The position numbers and the translations under genes were made by a program. Below the pieces are notes generated by a model, which was not told the DNA's origin, searched no databases, and worked only from the letters and a program-made list of their open reading frames with translations. A stretch of DNA of 64,000 bases from Marinobacter salicampi (GTDB lineage: Bacteria > Pseudomonadota > Gammaproteobacteria > Pseudomonadales > Oleiphilaceae), in contig NZ_JAAMPF010000002.1 of the NCBI RefSeq assembly GCF_011074795.1, positions 124,001 through 188,000 on the forward strand. Reading direction: 5' to 3'. The number at the start of each line of letters is the position of its first letter. Within the stretch, counting starts at the first letter, position 1. This document shows positions 46,515 through 56,122 of the stretch, piece after piece.

Positions 46515-47657
46515 TCATGAGGTAATCATGCGCCGATGGGTATGTATTGACATCAGAATCCCAAAAGCCGCCATGAGGGTCACAATCGAGGTGCCACCGT
46601 AACTGATCAGTGGCAATGGCACACCCACTACCGGGAGTAGTCCGCTCACCATGCCAACATTGACAAAGACATAGATGAAGAAGGTCATGGACAAGGCGCC
46701 TGCCAGCAACCGACTGAAAGAGTCCTGGGCATTCACGGCTATGTAAAGGCAACGCAAAATAATCAGCAGGTAAAGGCCCATAAGGCTCAGCACACCGACA
46801 AACCCGAACTCTTCGGCCAGCACTGCGACAATAAAGTCTGTATGGCTTTCAGGCAGGAACTCCAGATGAGACTGGGTTCCCTGCATCCAGCCTTTGCCAC
46901 TCCAGCCTCCCGAGCCGATCGCGGTTTTTGACTGTATGATGTTCCAGCCCGCGCCCAGTGGGTCGCTCTCCGGGTCCAGCAGCGTCAGCACCCGCTGCTT
47001 CTGGTATTCGCGCATCACGAATACCCACATCAGGGGCACGGCAACTGACACCAGGCCGCCGAATGCCAGCAGCACCCGCCAGCTGATGCCGGCAAAGAAG
47101 ACTACAAAAACCCCGGAGGCGACCACTAGCAACGAAGTGCCCAGGTCAGGCTGTTTTACAATCAGTCCCATGGGTATGAAAACAAGCACCAGGGCCAAGG
47201 CCACCCGTGAAAGCCTTGGCGGCAGGAAGTGCCGGGACAGATACCAGGCGGCCATCATAGGCACCACCAGCTTCATAAGCTCAGACGGCTGGAATCGCGG
47301 CAACCCCGGAAGCGCGAGCCAGCGCTGGGCACCCTTGGCACCGACACCTGTCAACAGGACCGCCACCAGACCCGCCATACCGACCAGATACAGCCAGGGG
47401 GCCCAACGCCGGTACACTGCCGGATCGAGCTGGGCAAAAACCACCATTACCAGGAAAGCCAGAGCAATACGGACACCCTGGCCCTTCACCAGTTCAATCC
47501 TGCCATCCCCGCCACTGTAAAGTATGACCAGGCCAAAGCCGACCAGGCCAATTAACAGCACCAGCAAAATCGGATCCAGGTGCACCATGGACCAGAACCC
47601 GCGAGACTGGGTTAATTGCTGGGATGGTAGCTTCTGCAGAAAATCACGACTGGCCAC
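46515..47657 (-). CDS. rodA: Rod-shape SEDS glycosyltransferase RodA
   Basis: Membrane peptidoglycan polymerase of the elongasome, working with PBP2. 380 residues, ten predicted TM helices. SEDS motifs: WLALPGLPRFQPSELMK, the catalytic-loop region VKQPDLGTSLL, GWNIIQSKTAIGSGGWSGKG in outline, and GVPLPLISYGGTSI. GTG start at 47657 shares a base with the mrdA stop TAG. Confidence 0.96.
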   Translation of the reverse strand: MASRDFLQKLPSQQLTQSRGFWSMVHLDPILLVLLIGLVGFGLVILYSGGDGRIELVKGQGVRIALAFLVMVVFAQLDPAVYRRWAPWLYLVGMAGLVAVLLTGVGAKGAQRWLALPGLPRFQPSELMKLVVPMMAAWYLSRHFLPPRLSRVALALVLVFIPMGLIVKQPDLGTSLLVVASGVFVVFFAGISWRVLLAFGGLVSVAVPLMWVFVMREYQKQRVLTLLDPESDPLGAGWNIIQSKTAIGSGGWSGKGWMQGTQSHLEFLPESHTDFIVAVLAEEFGFVGVLSLMGLYLLIILRCLYIAVNAQDSFSRLLAGALSMTFFIYVFVNVGMVSGLLPVVGVPLPLISYGGTSIVTLMAAFGILMSIHTHRRMITS

Positions 47658-49549
47658 TAGGGTGAAACCCCTTCAGCGGCACCGACAATCAGCCCGGCCT
47701 CCTCGGCGTTGAATTCCAGTAACCAAGCATCGAACATGGCCCGCGCCAGAGGCGCAGCAGTTCCACTGCCACTGCCCCCGTTCTCGACTATGACTGCCAC
47801 CGCAATTTTGGGATTATCGATGGGAGCAAAGCCAATAAACAACGCATGGTCCCTTAGCCGCTCCCTGACCTCTTCTTCCTCATATTCCTCATCCTCCGCT
47901 AGGCTGAAGACCTGGGCGGTACCGGTTTTGCCTGCCATAAGATAAGAGGCATCCTTGCCAGCCGCCCGCGCCGTGCCCTTGGGGCCGTGCATGACATCTT
48001 TCATGCCGTTGATGATGAAATTCCAGTCGTCGGGATTGTTCAGCACGATGTCCTGGCGTTGCTGCTCAGGCAGCGCTTCTGTTGTTGGCGCATCACCTAT
48101 GACCTGTTTCAGAAGACGAGGCTGAGCCCAGCGACCACGGTTGGCCATAGTGGCAGTGGCTGTAGCGAGCTGAAGCGGGGTGGCCAGGTTGAAGCCCTGA
48201 CCGATTCCCATATTCACCGAATCCCCCGGATACCAGGGTTCATTCCGAAATGCCCGCTTCCAATCCCGTGACGGAACCAGCCCAGGCAGAGCTCCACTGA
48301 TATCGAGGGCTGTCTGCTCCCCGAAGCCGAACTGGGTCAGGTAATCGTGCATATGATCGACCCCCATCTTGACGGCCATATCATAAAAATAGATATCACA
48401 GGACTCTGCGATGGCGTCGTTCAGATCGACCCAACCATGCCCACTTCGCTTCCAATCCCGGTAACGACGCCCCTTGGACTTGATCTGGTAGTAGCCCGGG
48501 TCCCAGATGGTAAACTCCCGGGTTACGGTATCCGTATCGAGCCCCGCAATGCCCAGCATCGGTTTGATAGTAGAACCGGGAGGATACTGACCTCTTAGTG
48601 CCCGATTGAAGAGTGGTTTATCGAGGGATTCGTTGAGTTCGCGATAAGCCTCTACCCCAATCCCCGTCACAAACAGGTTGGCGTCGAAACCCGGGACACT
48701 GGCAAGCGCCAGCACGCCCCCGGTTTCCGGCTCAATGGCCACAACAGCACCCCGCCGGCCTTCCAGTAGTGAAAAGGCGCGATCTTGCAGGCGCATATCA
48801 AGATGCAGGGAAATGTCAGCCCCGGGGACCGAGCTTTCCTGCTCCAGAACCCTGAGCGTCCGACCACGGGCGTTGGTTTCAACGTGCTGGTAGCCGACGG
48901 TGCCGTGAAGCAGGTCTTCGTAGAATCGCTCAATACCCGACTTGCCAATGTAGTTGGTACCGGCATAGTCAACGGGATCGATACGCTGCAACTCATCACG
49001 GTTAATCCGGCCCACGTAACCCAGGGCGTGGGCTGTCATTTCAGCATGGGGGTAATAGCGGACAAGCTCGGCATTGACCTCGACCCCGGGAAGTTCATGT
49101 CGATGCACCGCCATACTGGCAATTTCCTGCTCATTCAGGTCATAGCGCAGGGGGATCTCCTGAAAGGGACGGCGCCGTTCTTTCAGCCTGCGGTGAAAAC
49201 GGTCAAGATCTTCGTCAGAGATGCTCAGGAAGCGCTGGAGCTCGATCAGTGTCTCGTCAAGGCTGCCGACCCGTTCGGGCACAACAGTGACACTAAAAAC
49301 CGGGCGGTTCTCCGCCAGAAGCACGCCATTGCGATCGTACACCAGCCCCCGGGTAGGCGCCACAGACTGCACCTGGACACGATTTTTATCCGACATGGTC
49401 GAAAAGGTTTCGTGCTGGACTATCTGAAGTTGGTACATACGGGCGACCAGCACCCCCATGAGCAACAAAAGGATAACCACAACAGCAAGGGTTCGGCGCT
49501 GAAAGACCCGGCGCTCGCCGGCTGTGTCCTTGAATTCACCCCAGGGCAT
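47657..49549 (-). CDS. mrdA: Penicillin-binding protein 2 (elongasome transpeptidase)
   Basis: Class B PBP of 630 residues. One N-terminal TM helix (TLAVVVILLLLMGVLVARMY), a pedestal domain, then the transpeptidase with SxxK STIK (PGSTIKPML), SxD SCD, and KTGTAQ. It crosslinks new wall in partnership with RodA, encoded just after it. It is preceded by rlmH, rsfS, nadD and proA, the usual order in Pseudomonas. Confidence 0.96.
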   Translation of the reverse strand: MPWGEFKDTAGERRVFQRRTLAVVVILLLLMGVLVARMYQLQIVQHETFSTMSDKNRVQVQSVAPTRGLVYDRNGVLLAENRPVFSVTVVPERVGSLDETLIELQRFLSISDEDLDRFHRRLKERRRPFQEIPLRYDLNEQEIASMAVHRHELPGVEVNAELVRYYPHAEMTAHALGYVGRINRDELQRIDPVDYAGTNYIGKSGIERFYEDLLHGTVGYQHVETNARGRTLRVLEQESSVPGADISLHLDMRLQDRAFSLLEGRRGAVVAIEPETGGVLALASVPGFDANLFVTGIGVEAYRELNESLDKPLFNRALRGQYPPGSTIKPMLGIAGLDTDTVTREFTIWDPGYYQIKSKGRRYRDWKRSGHGWVDLNDAIAESCDIYFYDMAVKMGVDHMHDYLTQFGFGEQTALDISGALPGLVPSRDWKRAFRNEPWYPGDSVNMGIGQGFNLATPLQLATATATMANRGRWAQPRLLKQVIGDAPTTEALPEQQRQDIVLNNPDDWNFIINGMKDVMHGPKGTARAAGKDASYLMAGKTGTAQVFSLAEDEEYEEEEVRERLRDHALFIGFAPIDNPKIAVAVIVENGGSGSGTAAPLARAMFDAWLLEFNAEEAGLIVGAAEGVSP

Positions 49550-49571
49550 ACGTAAATCCTGTCAAAAACAT

Positions 49572-50042
49572 CTAAACGCGGTGATAAGGGTGATTACGGG
49601 TAATGGACCAGGCACGATAGAGCTGCTCTGCCAGCACAATCCGAACCAGCGGATGGGGCAAAGTCAGGGGGGAAAGAGACCACTGCTGATCAGCTCTGGC
49701 CCGGCAGGCGTCAGAAAGTCCATCCGGCCCTCCCACCAAAAAGCTCACGTCTCGCCCGTCCTGCTGCCATCCCTCAAGCTGGCCTGCCAGTTGTTCGGTA
49801 CTCCAGGACCGGCCGCTGACCTCAAGCGCAACAATCCTGTCGGCCTTGCCTGTAGCTGCCAGAACCGACTCACCCTCGCGCAGAACCAGACGGGCGACGT
49901 CAGCGTTCTTGCCTCGGTGGGCCAGGGCTACTTCCACCAGCTCAAGGGATAACTCAGGGGGCATACGGCGGGCATACTCCTGAAAACCCAGGCTGACCCA
50001 CTCCGGCATTTTCTGCCCTACGCAGACCAGCCGTAAACGCAT
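49572..50042 (-). CDS. rlmH: 23S rRNA pseudouridine-1915 N3-methyltransferase RlmH
   Basis: SPOUT methyltransferase of 156 residues with [27 protein letters not shown] and the C-terminal [16 protein letters not shown], the SAM-binding knot. It methylates pseudouridine 1915 in helix 69 of the 70S ribosome. It is in the usual place, between rsfS and mrdA. Confidence 0.97.
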   Translation of the reverse strand: MRLRLVCVGQKMPEWVSLGFQEYARRMPPELSLELVEVALAHRGKNADVARLVLREGESVLAATGKADRIVALEVSGRSWSTEQLAGQLEGWQQDGRDVSFLVGGPDGLSDACRARADQQWSLSPLTLPHPLVRIVLAEQLYRAWSITRNHPYHRV

Positions 50043-50044
50043 AC

Positions 50045-50395
50045 TTATTCGCTGCCTGAAGCGCCCATGTCTGGCGCGTCCCGCCAGAGCCGCTCCAGAT
50101 CGTAGAACTCGCGGGTGGCAGGCATCATGACATGAACCACGATGTCTCCCAGATCCACCAGAATCCAGTCGCTGGCATTGGCCCCTTCAACATTGGCAGA
50201 GCGAACACCATTGCCTTTGGCTTCCGTAACGACCGAATCTGCCAGGGACCGGACGTGACGGTTGGAGGTACCTGAAGCGAGAACCATATAGTCCGTGACA
50301 CTGGTCCGGCCGCGTACATCAATCACACTGATGTCCTGGGCCTTAACGTCTTCGAGCGCATTAACCACAATTTCCTTCAATTGCTCTGCCTGCAT
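50045..50395 (-). CDS. rsfS: Ribosomal silencing factor RsfS
   Basis: 116 residues with [23 protein letters not shown] in outline and the [14 protein letters not shown] motif. RsfS binds L14 and blocks subunit joining in stationary phase. ATG 50395 is chosen because AGGG lies five bases upstream; GTG 50401 is the alternative. It is followed closely by rlmH. Confidence 0.95.
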   Translation of the reverse strand: MQAEQLKEIVVNALEDVKAQDISVIDVRGRTSVTDYMVLASGTSNRHVRSLADSVVTEAKGNGVRSANVEGANASDWILVDLGDIVVHVMMPATREFYDLERLWRDAPDMGASGSE

Positions 50396-50510
50396 AATCA
50401 CCCTGTTAGAGCGCCGCCGGGACTGGATGCGCCGGCTGGCTGATAATTTATGGGCGAGATTGTAGCACTAAACCTTCGCACCATGGCAGGTGAAAAAATC
50501 ACCAATTTGG

Positions 50511-51149
50511 CTACCGGACGGCTCCGTACAGCTTTCGCGCCCGGATCTCCGCCCACACCCGATCAGGCAGCAAATACCGCGGCGAGCGACCGGAGCCGAT
50601 CCGCTCACGAATGCCGGTGGCTGAAATCGCCAGCAGTGGCAGATCAAGCGTCAGGCACAAACCACCGGGCCGGCCGTGCAACTGGTCAGGCGAATCGGCA
50701 CGGCGCTCCGCCAGAAGCCGGCCTGCCGCGCTGCCCGGGTCCACCACGGTACCCGGCCGATTCACAACAATGATGTGCGCCAGGGACGGAATACCTTGCC
50801 AGTCCCGCCACTGATCAAAGGCGGCAAAGGCATCGGCGCCCACCACCATGGCCACAGGTTCGTCAGGGCCCAACTCGGACCGCAACTGACGGAGCGTGTC
50901 CGCTGTGAAAGAAGACCCTGCCCGCCCAAGCTCGCGCTCATCAATATACAGGCCTGGTTCGCCCTCGATCGCCAGCTCCAGCAGTCGCAACCTATCTTCG
51001 CTGCTTGCGCCCGGCGACTCCCGGTGGGGAGGCACATGTGACGGCACCAGGGCCAGCCTTGTGACCCCAAGGCGCTCTCTTAGTTCCACAGCCAATCTCA
51101 GATGCCCGTGGTGAACAGGATCAAAGGTACCGCCGAAAATTACGTGCAT
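50511..51149 (-). CDS. nadD: Nicotinate-nucleotide adenylyltransferase
   Basis: Makes nicotinic acid adenine dinucleotide on the path to NAD. 212 residues with GGTFDPVHHGHLR (nucleotide-binding HxGH), PSHVPPHR, and the C-terminal ISATGIRERIGSGRS. The start follows the proA stop by a few bases. Confidence 0.96.
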   Translation of the reverse strand: MHVIFGGTFDPVHHGHLRLAVELRERLGVTRLALVPSHVPPHRESPGASSEDRLRLLELAIEGEPGLYIDERELGRAGSSFTADTLRQLRSELGPDEPVAMVVGADAFAAFDQWRDWQGIPSLAHIIVVNRPGTVVDPGSAAGRLLAERRADSPDQLHGRPGGLCLTLDLPLLAISATGIRERIGSGRSPRYLLPDRVWAEIRARKLYGAVR

Positions 51150-51156
51150 CTAGCGC

Positions 51157-52413
51157 TCATGTCCGCACATGCCCGTCACCGAAAACCACGTATTTTTGGG
51201 AAGTGAGTCCTTCCAGCCCTACCGGGCCACGGGCGTGAATTTTATCGGTGGAGATACCGATCTCGGCACCCAGCCCATACTCGAAGCCATCCGCGAACCG
51301 GGTCGAGGCGTTCACCATGACCGAGGCTGAATCCACCTCAGTGATAAAACGCCTGGCGCGGGTATAATTCTCGGTAATGATGCTGTCGGTATGGTGGGAT
51401 CCGTACCGGTTTATATGTTCGATGGCTGCGTCCAGGCCTTCGACAACCCGGATCGCCAGCACAGGCGCCAGGTATTCGGTACTCCAGTCCTCTTCTGTTG
51501 CTGCGTGAAGGCTGCCGACCAGGTCGCGACTGACCGGGCAGGCCCTTAGCTCCACCCCTTTGGCCTCAAACGCGCGAACAACCTCCGGCATCAGGGCTTC
51601 GGCCACATCCCGGGCAACCAGAAGGGTTTCCATGGTGTTGCAGGTGCCATAACGCTGGGTTTTGGCATTGACGGCTACCCTTAGCGCTTTGCCGGGATCG
51701 GCCTGACCGTCTATGTAGACATGACACACCCCGTCAAGATGCTTGATCATCGGCACTCGGGCGTCCCTGCTGATACGTTCGATCAGACCTTTTCCGCCCC
51801 TGGGGACAATAACATCAACATATTGGGGCATGGTGATCAGTTCCCCAACCGCAGCCCGGTCCGTAGTCCTTATCACCTGAACGGCGGTTTCGGGCAGCCC
51901 GACGGCTACCAGCCCCTTTCTGATGCAGGCAGCGATCGCCTGATTTGAATGAATGGCTTCAGAGCCCCCACGCAGAACGGTGGCATTACCGGACTTCAGG
52001 CAGAGGCTCGCGGCCTCCACCGTCACGTTGGGTCGGGACTCGTAGATAATACCGATGACGCCGAGGGGAACCCTCATTTTGCCCACCTGTATACCGGAGG
52101 GCCGGTAGGTCATGCCGGTTATTTCACCGATCGGGTCAGGCAGGACGGCTACTTGTCTGAGGCCTTCGATCATGGCATCAATCCGTGCTGGCGTAAGTTC
52201 AAGGCGATCAATCATCGCCGACTCCAGGCCATTTTCCTTCCCTTTCTCAAGATCCCTGATATTGGCCAGAGCCAGTTCGTGGCGTGCCTCATCCAGAGCC
52301 TCGGCCATTGCCAGCAGGGCATCGTTGCGTACCTGAGTGGTCGAACGAGCCATCACGGTTGCCGCCGAACGGGCCTGCTGGCCCACTTCAGCCATATAAG
52401 CTGCGATATCCAT
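51157..52413 (-). CDS. proA: Gamma-glutamyl phosphate reductase
   Basis: Second step of proline synthesis, reducing gamma-glutamyl phosphate to the semialdehyde. I choose ATG 52413 (418 residues, starting [16 protein letters not shown]); an upstream ATG at 52443 lacks family sequence. The catalytic Cys is in [23 protein letters not shown] and [11 protein letters not shown] are conserved. First gene of the large minus-strand cluster; its promoter should lie in 52414-52650. No proB in the window. Confidence 0.95.
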   Translation of the reverse strand: MDIAAYMAEVGQQARSAATVMARSTTQVRNDALLAMAEALDEARHELALANIRDLEKGKENGLESAMIDRLELTPARIDAMIEGLRQVAVLPDPIGEITGMTYRPSGIQVGKMRVPLGVIGIIYESRPNVTVEAASLCLKSGNATVLRGGSEAIHSNQAIAACIRKGLVAVGLPETAVQVIRTTDRAAVGELITMPQYVDVIVPRGGKGLIERISRDARVPMIKHLDGVCHVYIDGQADPGKALRVAVNAKTQRYGTCNTMETLLVARDVAEALMPEVVRAFEAKGVELRACPVSRDLVGSLHAATEEDWSTEYLAPVLAIRVVEGLDAAIEHINRYGSHHTDSIITENYTRARRFITEVDSASVMVNASTRFADGFEYGLGAEIGISTDKIHARGPVGLEGLTSQKYVVFGDGHVRT

Positions 52414-52470
52414 CGAAAAAACCTTTGTTGGACCTATCCACATCTAACGTTAAAGTGCCTACTGTACCTG

Positions 52471-52493
52471 TAGGGTGCGCGGTTCGCACCTTG
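52471..52493. repeat. Short palindrome (REP-like) upstream of proA
   Basis: GGTGCG (52474-52479), loop CGGTT, CGCACC (52485-52490), with further pairing on the flanks. The outline TAGGGTGCG...CGCACC resembles small palindromic repeats that are dispersed in some gammaproteobacterial genomes. Only one copy is seen here. Confidence 0.4.
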
Positions 52494-52497
52494 CAAC

Positions 52498-52522
52498 TGT
52501 ACGCTGAACCAATTGTACGCTG
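52498..52522. repeat. Direct repeat TGTACGCTG, possible regulator half-sites
   Basis: TGTACGCTG occurs at 52498-52506 and again at 52514-52522, 16 bases apart. Such tandem half-sites in the proA / GGDEF divergent region may bind a regulator; TGTACGCT is also like a FabR/DesT half-site, but no inverted partner is seen. Confidence 0.35.
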
Positions 52523-52655
52523 GATCACTCCTTCAGGGGATTAGACAATTCCGGGAGTTGCTCTATCATACCGCGGCATGAAAGATTACTGGATAATACG
52601 GCTTCAGGATCTGACAGCTTCAGGCCGAACCGGACCACGATTAAGGATTGAAAGC

Positions 52656-53678
52656 ATGGCCCAGATGGCCGAAAAGTTCCTACTGACACGGTTTGCCCGG
52701 GTCAGTTGTTTTATTCTTCTCGCCCTGGCGGTCTATGCATTCGTGACCGTTGGCTGGCTGGCTGGCCTGGCGGCGGTTACCGGTGCCGCCCTGATCTGGA
52801 CAACACCTGCTGCCCGCCAGGTTCATGCCCGCCAGCCCTGGCTATCCCTGCATCGCGGACTGGTCATCCTGCTGGCCCTGGAACTGCTGGCAAGCCTCTG
52901 GCTGGGGCCGCTCAGTCTCACCCACTGGTTGTTTGTCATACCCCTGGCTGCTTTCGCAACCCTGCCCCTGGGACTCGCGGCAGCGGTCACCCTGGCCTGC
53001 CTGCTCGCGGTCATCGCCTCGGGCATGACCATCAGCCTGGGCGCCAATCGGCATCAATTGGTCAGTTCCATGTTTCTGACCACAGCCTTGTCCTGTGTGC
53101 TGGTTTTCCTCCGTGAATACAAGAGTCTTCAGCTCGCGCCCCTGCGCCGGACAGACGAACTGACCCAGGCAGCAAGCCGGGAGTATCTGTCTGCCGACCT
53201 TCACAAGGAAATACAGCGTAGCGAGCGGGAAGGTACCGACATGGCCATTGTGATGGTCGGTCTCGATACCCACCTTAGCGATACCGACCCTGATGCTGAT
53301 ATCAGGGCGATCCTGCCCAGAATTGGACGGTTTCTGCACTCCCAGTTGCGGGACTTTGACAGCTACTACCGGGTGGCTGACCTACAGTTTCTGGTTATTC
53401 TGCCTGGTAACACCTCCGCAGATGCGGCCAGCAAAGCGAACCAGATTCGCAGGGGCCTGAGCGCACTTCTGGCCTCCCATGAGCTTGACCTTACCGTAAG
53501 CGCAGGGGTTGCAGGGCTGAACATTGGCGACGACGCCGACAGCCTACAGCAGTCAGCAGCAAATGCCCTCCGACGGGCCCAGCGTCAGGGTGGCAACCGG
53601 GTACAGTCCTATAGCGCCTGGTCTGAGCAACGCAATTCGGACACCAGCGACCAGGTCAACGGAGTCGAACAACCATGA
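52656..53678 (+). CDS. Membrane protein with a degenerate GGDEF domain (first of a pair)
   Basis: 340 residues from ATG 52656, which has AAGGA eight bases upstream. About five TM helices (residues 15-155) lead into a GGDEF-fold domain. The TDELTQAASREYL start of the domain is recognisable, but the active-site loop reads RVADLQF (about 239-245) where RxGGDEF is expected, and the metal-binding LDIDxFK reads MVGLDTHLS. No cyclase activity is expected. It ends in a four-base overlap (ATGA) with a second similar protein, so the two are coupled. It may bind GTP or c-di-GMP, or only act as a scaffold. Confidence 0.8.
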   Translation: MAQMAEKFLLTRFARVSCFILLALAVYAFVTVGWLAGLAAVTGAALIWTTPAARQVHARQPWLSLHRGLVILLALELLASLWLGPLSLTHWLFVIPLAAFATLPLGLAAAVTLACLLAVIASGMTISLGANRHQLVSSMFLTTALSCVLVFLREYKSLQLAPLRRTDELTQAASREYLSADLHKEIQRSEREGTDMAIVMVGLDTHLSDTDPDADIRAILPRIGRFLHSQLRDFDSYYRVADLQFLVILPGNTSADAASKANQIRRGLSALLASHELDLTVSAGVAGLNIGDDADSLQQSAANALRRAQRQGGNRVQSYSAWSEQRNSDTSDQVNGVEQP

Positions 53679-54667
53679 CTGAAACCCGGTTACGAACCTA
53701 TACCCATTTTACCGCCTATATTCTCGCGGCCCTGTTCATTATCAGCCTGGCCGCCCAAAACCTTCGCTACGGCTTCTACGAACTCTTCTACCTGGCAAGC
53801 ACCCTGGTTGTGCTGACCGCCGGCGGCGCGATCTATACGCTGCTGTGTCGTCGGCATCAGCTTCGAGCTCCCGGTCACCTTGTTATCCTGAGCCTCCTCA
53901 ATATTGCACTGATGGCTGCCCTGGTGACCCTGGAGCGGACCGACGTCAGTTACTGGTGCCTGCCGGCTCTGGTGCTGAATGTATTGGTGCTGCCCTTACG
54001 CCAGGGAGTGGCGCTCTCTCTGGCCCTATGCGCCGCCCTGGCCTTGTATGTTTTTACCCAGCTAGCCCTACCGGATGCCCTGCTGATCATGGCGTCAGCC
54101 CTTATTCTTCTCAGCACGGCCGCCTTCTACATCTGGCACTACAATCACATGGCCCAGTCCGCTGAGGATCTTGCCATAACCGACCCCGTTACCGGTGCTC
54201 ACAATGCGCGGTTTCTCGACGAGACCCTGCAAAAGGAAATCAGCCGGGCCATTGTTACGGGGCATTGCCTGTCTGTTATCAAGCTGGGTCTCGACTACAT
54301 GGACGAGGTAAGGAACCTTCACGGGGAGGATGGCCAGCAGGCACTAACACGGGAGGTAACCCAGCAGTTGTTTGAGGTTATCCGGGCGGGCGATACCCTT
54401 TACGCCCTGGACAACGGCGAGTTTTTCCTGATTTTGCCCTTCACCCCGGAGGAAGGTCTACGGGTCATTGCCGAGCGCATTCGGCGTACTCTGGGTGAAC
54501 ATCGCTGGCCTGTGGTGGGAAGGCTGACTGTTAGTCTGGGCTGTACCACCCGGGTATCGTCAGATACCCGCTATGACGCCCTGCGGGACCGGGCTCACGA
54601 GGCCTTGCAGGAAGCCATGAAGCGCGGCCATGACTCCATCTGGTTCAGCCATGGCGCTGCCCGCTGA
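53675..54667 (+). CDS. Membrane protein with a degenerate GGDEF domain (second of a pair)
   Basis: 330 residues. About six TM helices (residues 12-155), then a GGDEF-like domain starting TDPVTGAHNARFLDETL. The active-site loop reads DNGEF (246-250) in place of GGDEF and the metal loop reads IKLGLDYMDE; the I-site RxxD is absent. It keeps Glu and Phe of the loop, so it is less decayed than its upstream partner but still unlikely to make c-di-GMP. Its ATG overlaps the upstream stop, and it ends two bases before the DedA-PAP2 gene, giving one three-gene unit. Confidence 0.82.
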   Translation: MTETRLRTYTHFTAYILAALFIISLAAQNLRYGFYELFYLASTLVVLTAGGAIYTLLCRRHQLRAPGHLVILSLLNIALMAALVTLERTDVSYWCLPALVLNVLVLPLRQGVALSLALCAALALYVFTQLALPDALLIMASALILLSTAAFYIWHYNHMAQSAEDLAITDPVTGAHNARFLDETLQKEISRAIVTGHCLSVIKLGLDYMDEVRNLHGEDGQQALTREVTQQLFEVIRAGDTLYALDNGEFFLILPFTPEEGLRVIAERIRRTLGEHRWPVVGRLTVSLGCTTRVSSDTRYDALRDRAHEALQEAMKRGHDSIWFSHGAAR

Positions 54668-54669
54668 TC

Positions 54670-56121
54670 ATGCCTGAATGGATTCAGGCGCTCTCTGCCT
54701 GGCTCTCCCAGAATCCCGGCTGGTTGGCCGTGGCTTTGGTACTGATCGCTTTTATTGAATCCCTTGCCCTGGCCGGACTGGTGGTCCCTGGTGTGGCACT
54801 TCTGTTTGCTGCAGCAGCTCTGGCCGGAAAAACCTCCATGCCGGTCATGGAAGCGTTGGCGTGGGCCGGCCTGGGGGCTGTTCTCGGCGACAACGTGAGC
54901 TTCTGGCTTGGCCGCCATTTTCGCGGTCGCCTCCACCTTATATGGCCAGTGAGCCGATACCCGGGCGTGATGATTCGGGGTGAACATTTCTTTGCTCAAC
55001 ACGGCGGTAAAAGTGTTGTTCTCGGTCGCTTCGTCGGCCCTATACGGCCGGTCATTCCCCTCGTCGCCGGGGCGTTCGACATGGATGGCCGTCGTTTTCT
55101 GGCCTTCAACCTCGCCTCGGCTCTGGCGTGGGCGCCGGTGTATGTTCTGCCGGGATATCTGGTGGGAAGCGCCCTGACTGAGAAGATCGACCTTCCGCCC
55201 CACCTCTATCCCGTTCTCGGTGCCAGCCTAGGGCTTCTTGCCCTTGCCTATCTGCTGTTTGTGCGAGTCCAGTTGCGGCTGGATAATAGCAGTGCCGTAT
55301 ACCGCCGGGTGCAGGCCTTTATGGCTCAGTACGACACCAGCCATGCCTTTTGGCGAGCGCTGACCAGCCAGCGGCCAGACCGCGGCGGCGAATTTCCACT
55401 GGCGTCACTAACCCTGGCCGTCGCTGCCACAGCGCTGTTTATTATCTGGTCGGTGCTGGCTGTCGCCACTGACCTTCTCGACCCTCTGAATCTTCTTGCC
55501 CTGGACTTTTTTCTCACTCTGCGGCATCCGTTTTTCGACCCGTTGGCGCTTGGGCTGACATTACTCGGAGATGCCCTATTTCTTACCTTGAGCGCAGGGC
55601 TCGGGATACTGGTCTTGAGCTGGCGGGGTTATTACGCTGCGGCACTTCATGTAGGAGCGGCGCTTGGCATTGCCACAGGAGCCGTGTGGCTGATGAAGCA
55701 CGGGTTTGCCGTGCCTAGGCCGGTAACCATAATGTCGCCACCGGAATCGGCCGCCTACCCGAGCGGCCATGCCGCTGGCGCCGCCGTCCTGTTTGGCCTG
55801 ATCGGCAGTTTTGTGGCCAGGGAGCTGGCCAGCCAGAAACGCTGGCGCGTCTATCTTGCTGTGCTGGCTCCCGTGATCCTGGTCGCGCTAAGTCGAGTTT
55901 ACCTGGGCGTGCACTGGCTTACGGACATTGTAGGGGGCCTGCTGCTGGGCTTTGCGATCTGTGGCTATGTTCGCGCAAGTTTCAGCAGATACGACCACTA
56001 CCCGCTACGGCTTGATGGACCGAACGTGCTGTTACTGGTCGCCTGGTGTGCCCTGGCTGCAGGCTACGTGACTCTGGTTTGGCCCACCGCGGTAATTGCC
56101 TACAGCCCGGCGTTAAGCTGA
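54670..56121 (+). CDS. DedA-PAP2 fusion protein
   Basis: 483 residues, two domains. The N-terminal half (about 1-205) is DedA/VTT: GLVVPGVALLFAAAALAG, GDNVSFWLGRHFRGRL, and the family core GRFVGPIRPVIPLVAGAFDM in outline. The C-terminal half (about 255-450) is a PAP2 phosphatase with all three motifs: KHGFAVPRP (Kx6RP), PSGH and SRVYLGVHWLTD (SRx5Hx3D). DedA proteins include undecaprenyl-phosphate translocases and PAP2 proteins include undecaprenyl-pyrophosphate phosphatases, so a one-chain lipid-carrier recycling role is inferred. The start is two bases after the degenerate GGDEF gene. Confidence 0.9.
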   Translation: MPEWIQALSAWLSQNPGWLAVALVLIAFIESLALAGLVVPGVALLFAAAALAGKTSMPVMEALAWAGLGAVLGDNVSFWLGRHFRGRLHLIWPVSRYPGVMIRGEHFFAQHGGKSVVLGRFVGPIRPVIPLVAGAFDMDGRRFLAFNLASALAWAPVYVLPGYLVGSALTEKIDLPPHLYPVLGASLGLLALAYLLFVRVQLRLDNSSAVYRRVQAFMAQYDTSHAFWRALTSQRPDRGGEFPLASLTLAVAATALFIIWSVLAVATDLLDPLNLLALDFFLTLRHPFFDPLALGLTLLGDALFLTLSAGLGILVLSWRGYYAAALHVGAALGIATGAVWLMKHGFAVPRPVTIMSPPESAAYPSGHAAGAAVLFGLIGSFVARELASQKRWRVYLAVLAPVILVALSRVYLGVHWLTDIVGGLLLGFAICGYVRASFSRYDHYPLRLDGPNVLLLVAWCALAAGYVTLVWPTAVIAYSPALS

Positions 56122-56122
56122 A

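Noticed and set aside
48785..49555. 256-codon plus-strand frame antisense to mrdA
   Set aside because: Shadow of a conserved PBP2 gene, no start signal.
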